From assembly GCA_937889795.1 (NCBI GenBank), contig CALBZH010000734.1:1-6569 (forward strand): 6,569 nucleotides of DNA. The letters are read 5' to 3'. Position numbers and translations under genes: made by a program. This stretch comes from an uncultured Syntrophobacteraceae bacterium (lineage in GTDB: Bacteria; Desulfobacterota; Syntrophobacteria; Syntrophobacterales; Syntrophobacteraceae). Shown here one piece after another: positions 1 to 6,329 of the stretch. The notes below the pieces were generated by a model. The model made no database searches and was not told the DNA's origin. It saw only the letters and a program-made list of their open reading frames with translations. Each line of letters opens with the position of its first letter. Within the stretch, counting starts at the first letter, position 1.

Positions 1-2192
1 GCGGGCTTGTCTCTCTTCGCTGCCTCCCCCTTTGGCCTGGCCGTTCGTCTGGATTCCGACGATGTCTTCATGGAAAGAGCGATCCTGCCCCGTTCCTTGT
101 CCACATCCACCACGGTCACGGTGACGCGCTGGTGGACACGCACTACCTGCCTCGGGTCGCTCACGAAATCATCGGAGAGCTCGCTCACGTGAACCAGACC
201 GTCCCGGTGAACGCCAATGTCGACGAATGCGCCGAAAGCGGTCACATTGGTCACGATGCCCGGGAGACGCATCCCGGGGACCAGGTCCTCCATCTTTTCC
301 ACGCCTTCGGCGAACGCGAAGACTTCAAACTGCTCCCTCGGATCCCGCCCGGGCTTGGCAAGCTCGGTAAGGATGTCCCGAAGGGTCGGCAGTCCAACCT
401 GGTCGGTGACGTAGCGATTGGGGTCGATCGCCTGACGCAGACCGGCGTCGCGCATGAGGTCCGATACCGATCGACCCAAGTCTCGAGCCATGGCCGCCAC
501 CACGCCATAGGATTCCGGGTGAACGGCACTTGCGTCGAGCGGGTTCTCCCCGTCGCGGATGCGCAGAAAGCCCGCGGCCTGTTGGAAGGCCTTGGGACCC
601 AGGCGGGGCACCTTTTTCAAGGCTTCGCGCGATCGAAAGGGCCCATGCGCGTTGCGGTGGCTCACGATGTTCCGGGCGAGCTGGGGGCCCAGCCCCGATA
701 CGTAGGCCAGGATCTGGGGGCTTGCCGTGTTGATCTCAACGCCCACGCCATTCACGCAGCTCATCACCACGTCGTCCAGCGCCTTCCTCAGCTCCCCCTG
801 ATCCACGTCGTGCTGGTATTGCCCGACTCCGATGGACTTGGGATCGATCTTCACCAGCTCGGACAGCGGATCCATGAGGCGCCGTCCGATGGAGACGGCC
901 CCCCGCACCGTGACGTCGTGGTCGGGAAATTCCTCGCGTGCCGCCTCGGAGGCCGAATAGACCGAGGCGCCGCTCTCGTCCACCATCAGGAGCAGAACGG
1001 ATTTGGGGGGCTCGAGCCCACGGACGAAGCTCTCGGTCTCACGGCCGGCGGTGCCGTTTCCGACCGCGATCGCATCTGGCTGAAAGGACGATACCAGAGC
1101 CCGGATCCGTTCGGCCGCCTTGGCCGCCGCCTGGGCTCCCGTGTGCGGATAGATGGTTTCGTTGTGGAGCAGCTTGCCCTGCGGGTCCAGGCACACCACT
1201 TTGCAGCCCGTGCGAAAGCCGGGATCAATCCCGATGACCTTTCGGGTCCCCAAGGGGGCTGCCATGAGCAAATGCCGAAGGTTGTCCGCGAAGATCTGGA
1301 TGGCTTCCTGGTCGGCGCGCGCTTTCGACCATTGCATCAGCTCATTTTCCAGAGAGGGCAGCAGCAGTCGCTTATAGCCGTCCTGCACGGCCAGGCGCAC
1401 CTGCTCGGTGGCTGCGGAGCTCCCCTTGACGAACAGCCGCTCCAGGATGGAGAGGGCATCGTCTTCGGACGGGGCGACGTGAAGATTCAGAATGCCTTCC
1501 TTTTCGCCTCGACGCGCGGCCAGAACCCGGTGGGACGGTGCGCTCCGAACGGGCTCCTCCCACGCAAAGTAGTCGCGAAACTGGGCACCTTCCAGTTCTT
1601 TCCCCGCAGCGAGCCGGGACCGAATGACGCCGCGATCCGTGAACAGCACGCGCAGCTGCGTCCGGGCATCCGCATTCTCGTTGACCCATTCTGCGATGAT
1701 GTCCCTTGCGCCCGCAAGAGCGTCCTCCACCGAGGGGACCGCCTTTTCTGGATCAACGAACGGGGCGGCGGCCAGGATGGGGTCCAGGGTCGGATCTTGA
1801 CCGAGGATCAGGAAAGCCAGTGGCTCGAGACCCTTCTCCCGTGCGAGGGTGGCTCGGGTCCTCCGTTTCGGCCGAAACGGCAGATAGATGTCCTCCAGAG
1901 CGGCGAGGGTGTCGGCGGCGCGCACTCTGGTTTGAAGCTCTTCCGTGAGCTTGCCCTGGTCTTCGAGCGATTTCAGGATCGCTTCGCGGCGCTTGTCGAG
2001 CGCTTCGAGCTGTCCGAGCCGGTCGCGAATGGCGGTGATCACCGTTTCATCGAGGGAGCCGGTGGCTTCCTTGCGGTACCGGGCGATGAAAGGAACCGTG
2101 GCCCCGTCTTCCAGAAGCCGGGCGGTGGCCAGAACCTGTTGTGGGGCGATCCGGAGCTCCGCGGCCAGCTGGTCAATGTGTCGTTCGTTCAT
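1..2192 (-). CDS. tex: Tex-family RNA-binding transcription accessory protein, C-terminal end cut by window edge
   Basis: Reading the minus strand from ATG at 2192-2190 gives 730 uninterrupted codons with no stop before the left edge. The protein begins MNERHIDQLAAELRIAPQQV and has the Tex N-terminal helical core (ATVPFIARYRKE at about 31-42, YLPFRPKRRT at about 103-112). A YqgF/RNase H-like domain follows with IGIDPGFRTG (D323). The family signature SIGVGQYQHD lies at about 453-462, tandem helix-hairpin-helix elements at about 482-560, and an S1 RNA-binding domain at about 638-708 (GIVTNVTAFGAFVDIGV). A Lys/Arg-rich tail then runs off the window. Tex proteins are cytoplasmic nucleic-acid-binding proteins linked to transcription; the family is usually 720-780 residues, so only a short tail is missing. 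The start fits the usual Tex N-terminus; the ribosome site (AGAGA) is weak. It is transcribed away from the cluster on the right. A 706-codon open frame on the opposite strand is a GC-rich shadow of this gene. Confidence 0.96.
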   Translation of the reverse strand, partial: MNERHIDQLAAELRIAPQQVLATARLLEDGATVPFIARYRKEATGSLDETVITAIRDRLGQLEALDKRREAILKSLEDQGKLTEELQTRVRAADTLAALEDIYLPFRPKRRTRATLAREKGLEPLAFLILGQDPTLDPILAAAPFVDPEKAVPSVEDALAGARDIIAEWVNENADARTQLRVLFTDRGVIRSRLAAGKELEGAQFRDYFAWEEPVRSAPSHRVLAARRGEKEGILNLHVAPSEDDALSILERLFVKGSSAATEQVRLAVQDGYKRLLLPSLENELMQWSKARADQEAIQIFADNLRHLLMAAPLGTRKVIGIDPGFRTGCKVVCLDPQGKLLHNETIYPHTGAQAAAKAAERIRALVSSFQPDAIAVGNGTAGRETESFVRGLEPPKSVLLLMVDESGASVYSASEAAREEFPDHDVTVRGAVSIGRRLMDPLSELVKIDPKSIGVGQYQHDVDQGELRKALDDVVMSCVNGVGVEINTASPQILAYVSGLGPQLARNIVSHRNAHGPFRSREALKKVPRLGPKAFQQAAGFLRIRDGENPLDASAVHPESYGVVAAMARDLGRSVSDLMRDAGLRQAIDPNRYVTDQVGLPTLRDILTELAKPGRDPREQFEVFAFAEGVEKMEDLVPGMRLPGIVTNVTAFGAFVDIGVHRDGLVHVSELSDDFVSDPRQVVRVHQRVTVTVVDVDKERGRIALSMKTSSESRRTARPKGEAAKRDKP

Positions 2193-2271
2193 GGCGTCTC
2201 TTTGGGTTCGGCTCGGTTAAGGGTCCACCTTCCTGTGCAGCCGTGTACTTAGCGTACTCTGTCATTCCTTG

Positions 2272-2327
2272 GCAAGTGCTCTCCTCGAGCATCGTGATCG
2301 GGGGGGGTGACGGGAAGAGAGGCTTGC
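2272..2327. repeat. Imperfect inverted repeat / possible stem-loop with an 8-G run in the loop
   Basis: GCAAG (2272-2276) pairs with CTTGC (2323-2327), and CTCTC (2279-2283) pairs with GAGAG (2317-2321). That is ten base pairs broken by a small asymmetric internal bulge. The 33-base loop contains the CTCGAG palindrome and eight consecutive G (2300-2307). No T-run follows on either strand, so it is not a typical intrinsic terminator. Function is unknown; chance pairing is possible because the loop is large. Confidence 0.35.
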
Positions 2328-2329
2328 TG

Positions 2330-2368
2330 CAGCCCTGTGCCGCCAGAAATCAGGTGGGATCAGGGCTG
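2330..2368. repeat. Perfect 8-bp inverted repeat with inner stem, possible structured leader or operator
   Basis: CAGCCCTG (2330-2337) is exactly complementary to CAGGGCTG (2361-2368). Inside it CCGCC (2340-2344) can pair with GGTGG (2353-2357, one G-U pair), leaving an 8-base loop AGAAATCA. The result is a compact two-segment hairpin separated by a small internal loop. It begins two bases after the preceding stem-loop. There is no downstream U-tract, so it is not a standard terminator. If the rightward transcript starts upstream of 2272 it would sit in its 5' leader; otherwise it could be a protein-binding site. Confidence 0.45.
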
Positions 2369-2401
2369 GCGCGGATCCGTCATCTGCCGTCGATTCTGAT
2401 C

Positions 2402-2427
2402 TTGTCACCGCAGCAAATTTCTGACAA
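2402..2427. promoter_or_regulatory. TTGTCA-N14-TGACAA inverted repeat, candidate operator or promoter element
   Basis: TTGTCA (2402-2407) and TGACAA (2422-2427) form a perfect 6-base inverted repeat with a 14-base AT-rich spacer, about 80 bases before the HD gene start. The size and symmetry suit a dimeric regulator. Alternatively TTGTCA could act as a -35 element, with TGA at 2422-2424 as an extended -10 feature, but the hexamer that follows (CAAATG) is poor. No regulator can be named. Confidence 0.28.
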
Positions 2428-2509
2428 ATGATGATTAATAGATGTGGGTGATCTTGGGCTCGCGACATTGCAAACATCTTGCTGCAACGAACAGGGAAGA
2501 CCGCACCCC

Positions 2510-3097
2510 ATGAAAGTGCCCTCTCGCTCGGAATGCTTTTCGCTCATGGAAGAAGTGGACATGCCCTGCCACATACGGGTTCACAGTGCCGTGGTGGCGA
2601 TGATTGCTTTGTTTCTCGGGCGACGCCTGAATGGGTACGCCGGCCGCCTGGACCTGGAGCTGCTGGAAGCGGGAGCGCTGCTGCACGACATCGGCAAGCC
2701 CCGGAGCCTCACGACCGGCGAACGGCATCATGACCTGGGCGCGGACATGCTGGAATCCCGGGGGTATCCGATCCTGTCGCCCATCGTGCGGGATCATGTC
2801 ACCCTGGATTGGGACCGGGCTACGGGGCCCATCACCGAGTCGCTCCTTGTGAACTACGCAGACAAACGGGTGAAGCACGAGGAAATCGTGACGCTCGAGG
2901 ACCGCTTCGAAGACCTCATTGTGCGCTACACGCGGACGCAAGAGCAGGCCGAGCTTTTGCGGGGGAGGCTGAATCTGTATCAGACGTTGGAGGAGAGAAT
3001 TTTCGGTTACCTTCCCATCGGTCCCACGGCGGCGGAATTGATGTGGCTCGAACTGTCGGACGACCCCTGTTTCGTGGGGGGGAATGGAGACGCATGA
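2510..3097 (+). CDS. HDIG-type HD-domain phosphohydrolase, substrate unknown
   Basis: This is a 195-residue protein from ATG 2510 that begins MKVPSRSECFSLMEEVDMPC. I prefer this start to an in-frame ATG at 2444 because AGGGAAG (2493-2499) lies upstream, while 2444 has no ribosome site and adds a non-conserved extension. The metal-binding pattern of the HD superfamily is complete: an early histidine (H25, in HIRVHS), the HD pair H59-D60 in LLHDIGK, H73/H74 (RHHD), H96 (RDHV) and D118 (YADKR). The protein should therefore be an active metal-dependent phosphohydrolase, cytoplasmic with no membrane segment. About 75 residues after D118 form a helical, family-specific C-terminus. Known HD enzymes cleave nucleotides, cyclic nucleotides or RNA ends; nothing here identifies the substrate. 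It heads the rightward cluster and overlaps ddl by four bases (ATGA), which suggests translational coupling. Confidence 0.9.
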   Translation: MKVPSRSECFSLMEEVDMPCHIRVHSAVVAMIALFLGRRLNGYAGRLDLELLEAGALLHDIGKPRSLTTGERHHDLGADMLESRGYPILSPIVRDHVTLDWDRATGPITESLLVNYADKRVKHEEIVTLEDRFEDLIVRYTRTQEQAELLRGRLNLYQTLEERIFGYLPIGPTAAELMWLELSDDPCFVGGNGDA

Positions 3098-4032
3098 CGA
3101 CCAACAAACTGACGGTGGCTTTGCTGGCAGGGGGGAAGTCGGCCGAGCGTGAGGTTTCGCTCAAGAGCGGCGATCAGGTTTTTCAGGCGCTTGACAAAGA
3201 GAAGTATCACATCCTTCGCTACGATCCCCGGGACGACCTGGTGCGGCTGGCTCAGGACTGCTCGACCATCGACGTGGCGCTCATCATCCTGCACGGGCGG
3301 ATGGGTGAAGACGGGACCATCCAGGGGCTGCTCGATTCCCTGGGAATCCCTTATCAGGGGAGCGGGGTCCTGGGAAGCGCCATCGCCATGAACAAAGTTC
3401 TGACCAAACAGCTCTACGTCCAGGCGGGCATCGCAACGGCTCCCTACGTCGTCGTGGACCGTGGACAGCCCGACGGAGGTCTGAAGACCATTCTGGAGAC
3501 GCTGGGGATTCCTGTGGTGGTGAAGCCCGAGCATGAGGGGTCGAGCATCGGACTCAGCATTGTGAAGCGCGAAGCGGACCTGGGTAAAGCCCTGGAGCTG
3601 GGCTACCGGTTTGACAAACGCTGCCTGATCGAGCGTTACATTGCCGGGGTCGAGATCACGGGCGGCGTCCTCGGAAACGACACCCTCCAGGCGCTCCCCC
3701 TGGTCGAGATCATCCCGGGCGATCAGTATGAGTTTTTCGACTACGCGGCCAAGTACACCCCGGGAGCCTCGCACGAAATCTGTCCGGCCAGGGTTTCGGA
3801 AGACATCACGCGAAGGGCTCAGGAACTTGCCTTGCGTGCGCATCGGGCGCTCCATTGCCGGGGCTACAGCCGAACCGACATGATCGTTTCCGGGGATGAC
3901 ATCTTCGTGCTTGAAACCAACACGATTCCCGGCATGACCCAGACGAGCCTTCTTCCGCAGGCTGCGGCCGCTGCGGGGATCCCGTTCTCGGCTCTTCTAG
4001 ATCGGCTCATCGATCTTGCGTTGGAGCGCTGA
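3094..4032 (+). CDS. ddl: D-alanine--D-alanine ligase
   Basis: The product has 312 residues, close to the usual 300-310 for Ddl. It is an ATP-grasp enzyme joining two D-alanines for the peptidoglycan stem peptide, in the cytoplasm. Visible motifs in order are LLAGGKSAEREVSL (E18 matches the substrate-binding Glu15 of E. coli DdlB), LHGRMGEDG, GSGVLGSAIAMNK, VVKPEHEGSSIG (K144, S150/S151), FFDYAAKYT (Y221, equivalent to the DdlB tyrosine of the active-site triad), YSRTD (R260, D262) and LETNTIPGMTQTS (metal ligands E274, N276). The tyrosine in the AKY motif fits D-Ala-D-Ala rather than VanA-type D-Ala-D-lactate specificity. The ATG at 3094 overlaps the HD gene stop (ATGA) and has GGAG four bases upstream. 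Unusually, no mur, fts or other wall genes are next to it; its downstream neighbours make thymidine nucleotides. Confidence 0.97.
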   Translation: MTTNKLTVALLAGGKSAEREVSLKSGDQVFQALDKEKYHILRYDPRDDLVRLAQDCSTIDVALIILHGRMGEDGTIQGLLDSLGIPYQGSGVLGSAIAMNKVLTKQLYVQAGIATAPYVVVDRGQPDGGLKTILETLGIPVVVKPEHEGSSIGLSIVKREADLGKALELGYRFDKRCLIERYIAGVEITGGVLGNDTLQALPLVEIIPGDQYEFFDYAAKYTPGASHEICPARVSEDITRRAQELALRAHRALHCRGYSRTDMIVSGDDIFVLETNTIPGMTQTSLLPQAAAAAGIPFSALLDRLIDLALER

Positions 4033-4040
4033 TCCCCTCC

Positions 4041-4047
4041 AGGGAGG
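4041..4047 (+). promoter_or_regulatory. Strong Shine-Dalgarno site for thyX
   Basis: AGGGAGG lies five bases before the thyX ATG in the 20-base gap after ddl. It is the strongest ribosome-binding site in the window. It fixes the start at 4053 and suggests ThyX is translated independently rather than only by coupling. Confidence 0.75.
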
Positions 4048-4052
4048 TCACC

Positions 4053-5069
4053 ATGACAATCCAGTTCGTGCCCATGCAGGTGATTCCGTTCGGCGCGGCG
4101 CCGTCGGAGGAAGAGCGGGCTCTACGGACCATCGAGCTCTGCGGCCGGACGGCTTACAAGTCCGAAGACAAGATCACGGATGACTCGGCCAGGGCGTTTG
4201 TGCTGATGCTCAAGGGTCAGGAGCATCTGTCGGTGCTCGAGCACAGCAATATCGTGCTGTCGATCCGGGGAAGCGAGCTCGCGACGGCCGTCCCCTGGGT
4301 CAGGTCCACGGTTGATTTTCTAAGTGGGCTGTTGATCGCCTTCAAAGATCGTCATGCCTACCATCGCTTTTTCACGGACAGCGCCACGCCGGTCGCCGAG
4401 CTCGCCATTTCCGGAAACGTTCGTGCCTGGCTCGAGACGCTGCACGCACTCCATGCCGTGAGCCCTGAATACGCCCGCTTTTTCTCGTTTCACTTGAGCC
4501 GCTTTTTCCCGAGCCTGTTCGATGAGCCTGCGTCGAAGCCCGCCTATTTGCCCTACGAGGTTCGACTCATGGGGGAAGACGAGCAGGTTGCGCTGCTCAA
4601 GAAAGATCCTGCATCGGATCTTCCCGTGTTTCTGTTCAAGCTCATCTGTGACCGGGGCATCACGCACGAGGTCGTTCGCCACCGGGTCTTTTCGTTCACG
4701 CAGGAAAGCACGCGCTACGTGAACTACCGCAACAAGGGCATGACGTTGATTCTGCCCGAGGAGCTTGAGCCGTTTTTCGATCGTGGCAGGGAGACGCTGC
4801 AGGTGAGCGACGCGATTGCGCGGACTTGGCTCACGCGGGCCGAGCAGGTCTTTCAATGGTATGAGGATGACGTCCGGCGCGGCTTGAAGCCCCAGATTGC
4901 GAGGGACATCCTTCCCAATCTGCTCAAGAGCGAGCTTTTTGTGACCGGACGCTGGAGTGGCTGGAAGCATTTCATCACCCTTCGGGAATCGAGCGGCGCC
5001 CACCCACGGATCCGTTGGATCGCGCGGGAGGTTCGCCAGTACTTCGAATCGATGGGGCTGGTCGCCTGA
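4053..5069 (+). CDS. thyX: FAD-dependent thymidylate synthase, long form
   Basis: This 338-residue protein catalyses reductive methylation of dUMP to dTMP using methylene-tetrahydrofolate, FAD and NADPH. The ThyX signature RHR-x7-S is present as RHRVFSFTQES at 209-219, followed by TRYVNY; this is the QESTRY-type variant rather than the NExSxR form. Upstream EHLSVLEHSNIVLSIRG (about 57-72) corresponds to the His-rich motif before the nucleotide site. Downstream are ARDILPNLLKSELFVTGRWSGWKHF-like core elements and the conserved LRESSGAHPRIRW segment. The typical enzyme (T. maritima) has about 220 residues with the RHR motif near residue 80. Here about 130 extra residues, including ISGNVRAW (119-126), separate the first His motif from RHR, as I recall for a larger ThyX clade. 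It sits 20 bases after ddl and 12 before the dUTPase gene that supplies its substrate. Confidence 0.95.
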   Translation: MTIQFVPMQVIPFGAAPSEEERALRTIELCGRTAYKSEDKITDDSARAFVLMLKGQEHLSVLEHSNIVLSIRGSELATAVPWVRSTVDFLSGLLIAFKDRHAYHRFFTDSATPVAELAISGNVRAWLETLHALHAVSPEYARFFSFHLSRFFPSLFDEPASKPAYLPYEVRLMGEDEQVALLKKDPASDLPVFLFKLICDRGITHEVVRHRVFSFTQESTRYVNYRNKGMTLILPEELEPFFDRGRETLQVSDAIARTWLTRAEQVFQWYEDDVRRGLKPQIARDILPNLLKSELFVTGRWSGWKHFITLRESSGAHPRIRWIAREVRQYFESMGLVA

Positions 5070-5081
5070 CAGGACGTGAGC

Positions 5082-5687
5082 ATGCAGGACATCTTCGATC
5101 TTCAACGCAAACTGAACGTGTACACGCTGCAAAACATCGGGCTCGACTACGAGCGCGTGATCGTGGACCCTGAAACGGTTCCGGTCTGGGTCGAAAACTA
5201 CCGGAAGGCGCTGTCGGCCGAGCTCGCCGAGCTCATCCGCGAGATTCAGGAGCTCGGGGTCGGGACGAAGAATGGCAAGATCGAGGTCGTGGACATGCTC
5301 CACTTTCTCGTGAGCCTGTCGCACATCGTCCAGGTCGAGGCGGACGAAGCGCTTACACTGGCCGCCACCCGCAATGGGGCCTCGGTGCAATCGTGCGCGG
5401 TCCGGAGCTTTCTGGCGCTCGATGATCTGCAAAACAGCGTCAAATGGAAGTGGTGGGCCAAGGGCGGCGGGTACAAGGAGGAAAAGGCCAAGGAGGCGGT
5501 GCTGGAGCTCTGGCGATGCTTTGGGGAAGCCTGCGGGCTGCAGTCCATGAGCTTCGAGACCGTCAAGGAGATCTACATCGCCAAGAATCGGGTGAACTTC
5601 GAGCGCCAGGATCGCCACTATAACGAAGATACCAAGACCGAGCACGACAACCGGGCCCTGAAGATCCCGACGGGCAAGCCGGGGTAG
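5082..5687 (+). CDS. dut: All-alpha (dimeric-type) dUTP diphosphatase
   Basis: The product is 201 residues from ATG 5082. I prefer this start because AGGA at 5071-5074 is seven bases upstream; the alternative GTG at 5076 would leave only one base. The protein resembles the dimeric dUTPases of Campylobacter and trypanosomatids, not the trimeric beta family. Features are an N-terminal LQRKLN and NIGLDYE, metal-ligand pairs in SAELAEL (E47, E50) and IEVVDMLHF (E68, D71), a KWKWW stretch at 121-125, and the C-terminal signature YIAKNRVNFERQ (165-176) followed by EHDNR (187-191). It should hydrolyse dUTP (possibly dUDP) to dUMP, keeping uracil out of DNA and feeding ThyX. In relatives the WK-x-WK motif lies between the two acidic pairs; here it comes about 50 residues later. 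A MazG-like pyrophosphatase of other specificity is the main alternative. Confidence 0.82.
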   Translation: MQDIFDLQRKLNVYTLQNIGLDYERVIVDPETVPVWVENYRKALSAELAELIREIQELGVGTKNGKIEVVDMLHFLVSLSHIVQVEADEALTLAATRNGASVQSCAVRSFLALDDLQNSVKWKWWAKGGGYKEEKAKEAVLELWRCFGEACGLQSMSFETVKEIYIAKNRVNFERQDRHYNEDTKTEHDNRALKIPTGKPG

Positions 5688-5692
5688 TCTCC

Positions 5693-6325
5693 ATGTTCAT
5701 TAGCTTTGAAGGCATCGACGGCGCGGGAAAGACGACTCTCTTGAGCACCCTGGAAGCCTGGCTCACAAAGGAGAAGATCGCCCACATCGTGACGCGGGAG
5801 CCGGGCGGTACGCGACTCGGGGAGAAGGTTCGAGAGCTTCTCCTGGACCCAAGCCACACGGGCATGAGCGACCGGGCGGAGCTGTTGCTTTACAGCGCCA
5901 GCCGCGCACAGCTTGTTCAGGAGGTCATCCGCCCTGCCTTGGATGAGGGGCATTGGGTTCTGGCCGACCGATTCATCGACGCGACGCTGGCTTATCAGGG
6001 GTACGGGCGGGGACTGGACCTCAAGATGCTTCGAGCTGTCCAGGAATGGGCGACAGGTGGTCTCTGGCCCCATCGGACCGTGCTCGTGGATTGCGACCTC
6101 GATATCGCTGCCGGTCGGCAGAAGCTGAGACCGAAGGCCAAGGACCGAATCGAAAATGAGCACCGCGCTTTTCATCGCGCCGTTCGTGAAGGGTACCTGG
6201 CCCTCGCGGAGCAGGAGCCGGAGCGCATCACTGTCATCGATGGCAGCAAACCGCTTGACGAGGTGCTGCAGGATTTTGAAGGCGTTTTCTGGAGGCCCCT
6301 CCTGCAGAACAGTAACTTGGAGTAA
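5693..6325 (+). CDS. tmk: Thymidylate kinase (dTMP kinase)
   Basis: This 210-residue enzyme, of normal family length, phosphorylates dTMP to dTDP with ATP. The P-loop FEGIDGAGKTT spans residues 5-15, TREPGGT is at 34-40, and DRFIDATLAYQGYGRG at 92-107 is the thymidylate kinase signature with the dTMP-contacting residues. TVLVDCDLDIAAGR follows, and a LID segment RPKAKDRIENE lies at about 146-156. A P-loop lacking an Arg with a basic LID matches the bacterial type II class. ATG 5693 begins five bases after the dut stop with only a poor G-rich site upstream, so translation may depend on ribosomes finishing dut. In many bacteria tmk neighbours holB; here it follows thyX and dut and completes the route from dUTP to dTDP. 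Confidence 0.97.
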   Translation: MFISFEGIDGAGKTTLLSTLEAWLTKEKIAHIVTREPGGTRLGEKVRELLLDPSHTGMSDRAELLLYSASRAQLVQEVIRPALDEGHWVLADRFIDATLAYQGYGRGLDLKMLRAVQEWATGGLWPHRTVLVDCDLDIAAGRQKLRPKAKDRIENEHRAFHRAVREGYLALAEQEPERITVIDGSKPLDEVLQDFEGVFWRPLLQNSNLE

Positions 6326-6329
6326 AGAC

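Larger units (their letters stand above)
2193..2509. other. Divergent intergenic region between tex and the HD-led cluster
   Basis: This 317-base stretch separates the start of tex (leftward) from the start of the HD gene (rightward), so it should carry promoters for both. I see no convincing protein gene in it. It holds two neighbouring inverted-repeat structures (2272-2327 and 2330-2368), a run of eight G at 2300-2307, an 8-base palindrome CGGATCCG at 2372-2379, a TTGTCA/TGACAA inverted repeat at 2402-2427 and a short TTGCA/TGCAA repeat at 2468-2487. The part from about 2411 to 2440 is AT-richer than its surroundings, as a promoter for the rightward cluster would be. No -35/-10 pair close to consensus is evident on either strand. 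Confidence 0.6.

Noticed and set aside
132..2252. A 706-codon open frame on the plus strand
   Set aside because: It is fully antisense to tex, whose minus-strand frame carries every Tex family motif. The plus-strand translation shows no recognisable domain and is a by-product of high GC codon bias.
2246..2275. A possible minus-strand promoter for tex (TTGCCA at 2275-2270, then TAAGTA)
   Set aside because: The -35-like hexamer is reasonable but the -10 position with 17-18 base spacing is a poor match, so I do not list it as a feature.
2300..2307. The 8-G run as a phase-variation tract
   Set aside because: A single short homopolymer with no evident promoter spacing or reading frame depending on it is not enough evidence.
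2272..2368. The two stem-loops as intrinsic terminators
   Set aside because: Neither has a following T-run on either strand, and they lie between two diverging gene starts where no terminator is expected.
2397..2456. A direct repeat TGATCTTG at 2397-2404 and 2449-2456
   Set aside because: An 8-base repeat 52 bases apart is within chance expectation and matches no known site.
2444..2509. An upstream start for the HD protein at ATG 2444, adding 22 residues
   Set aside because: There is no ribosome-binding site before 2444, and the added residues do not look like the family N-terminus, which begins near MKVPSRSEC.
3007..3855. A 282-codon open frame on the minus strand
   Set aside because: It is a shadow of the ddl coding sequence; no domain is recognisable.
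4320..5645. A 441-codon open frame on the minus strand
   Set aside because: It is antisense to thyX and dut, both with clear motifs. The translation has no recognisable domain and there is no supporting ribosome site or context.
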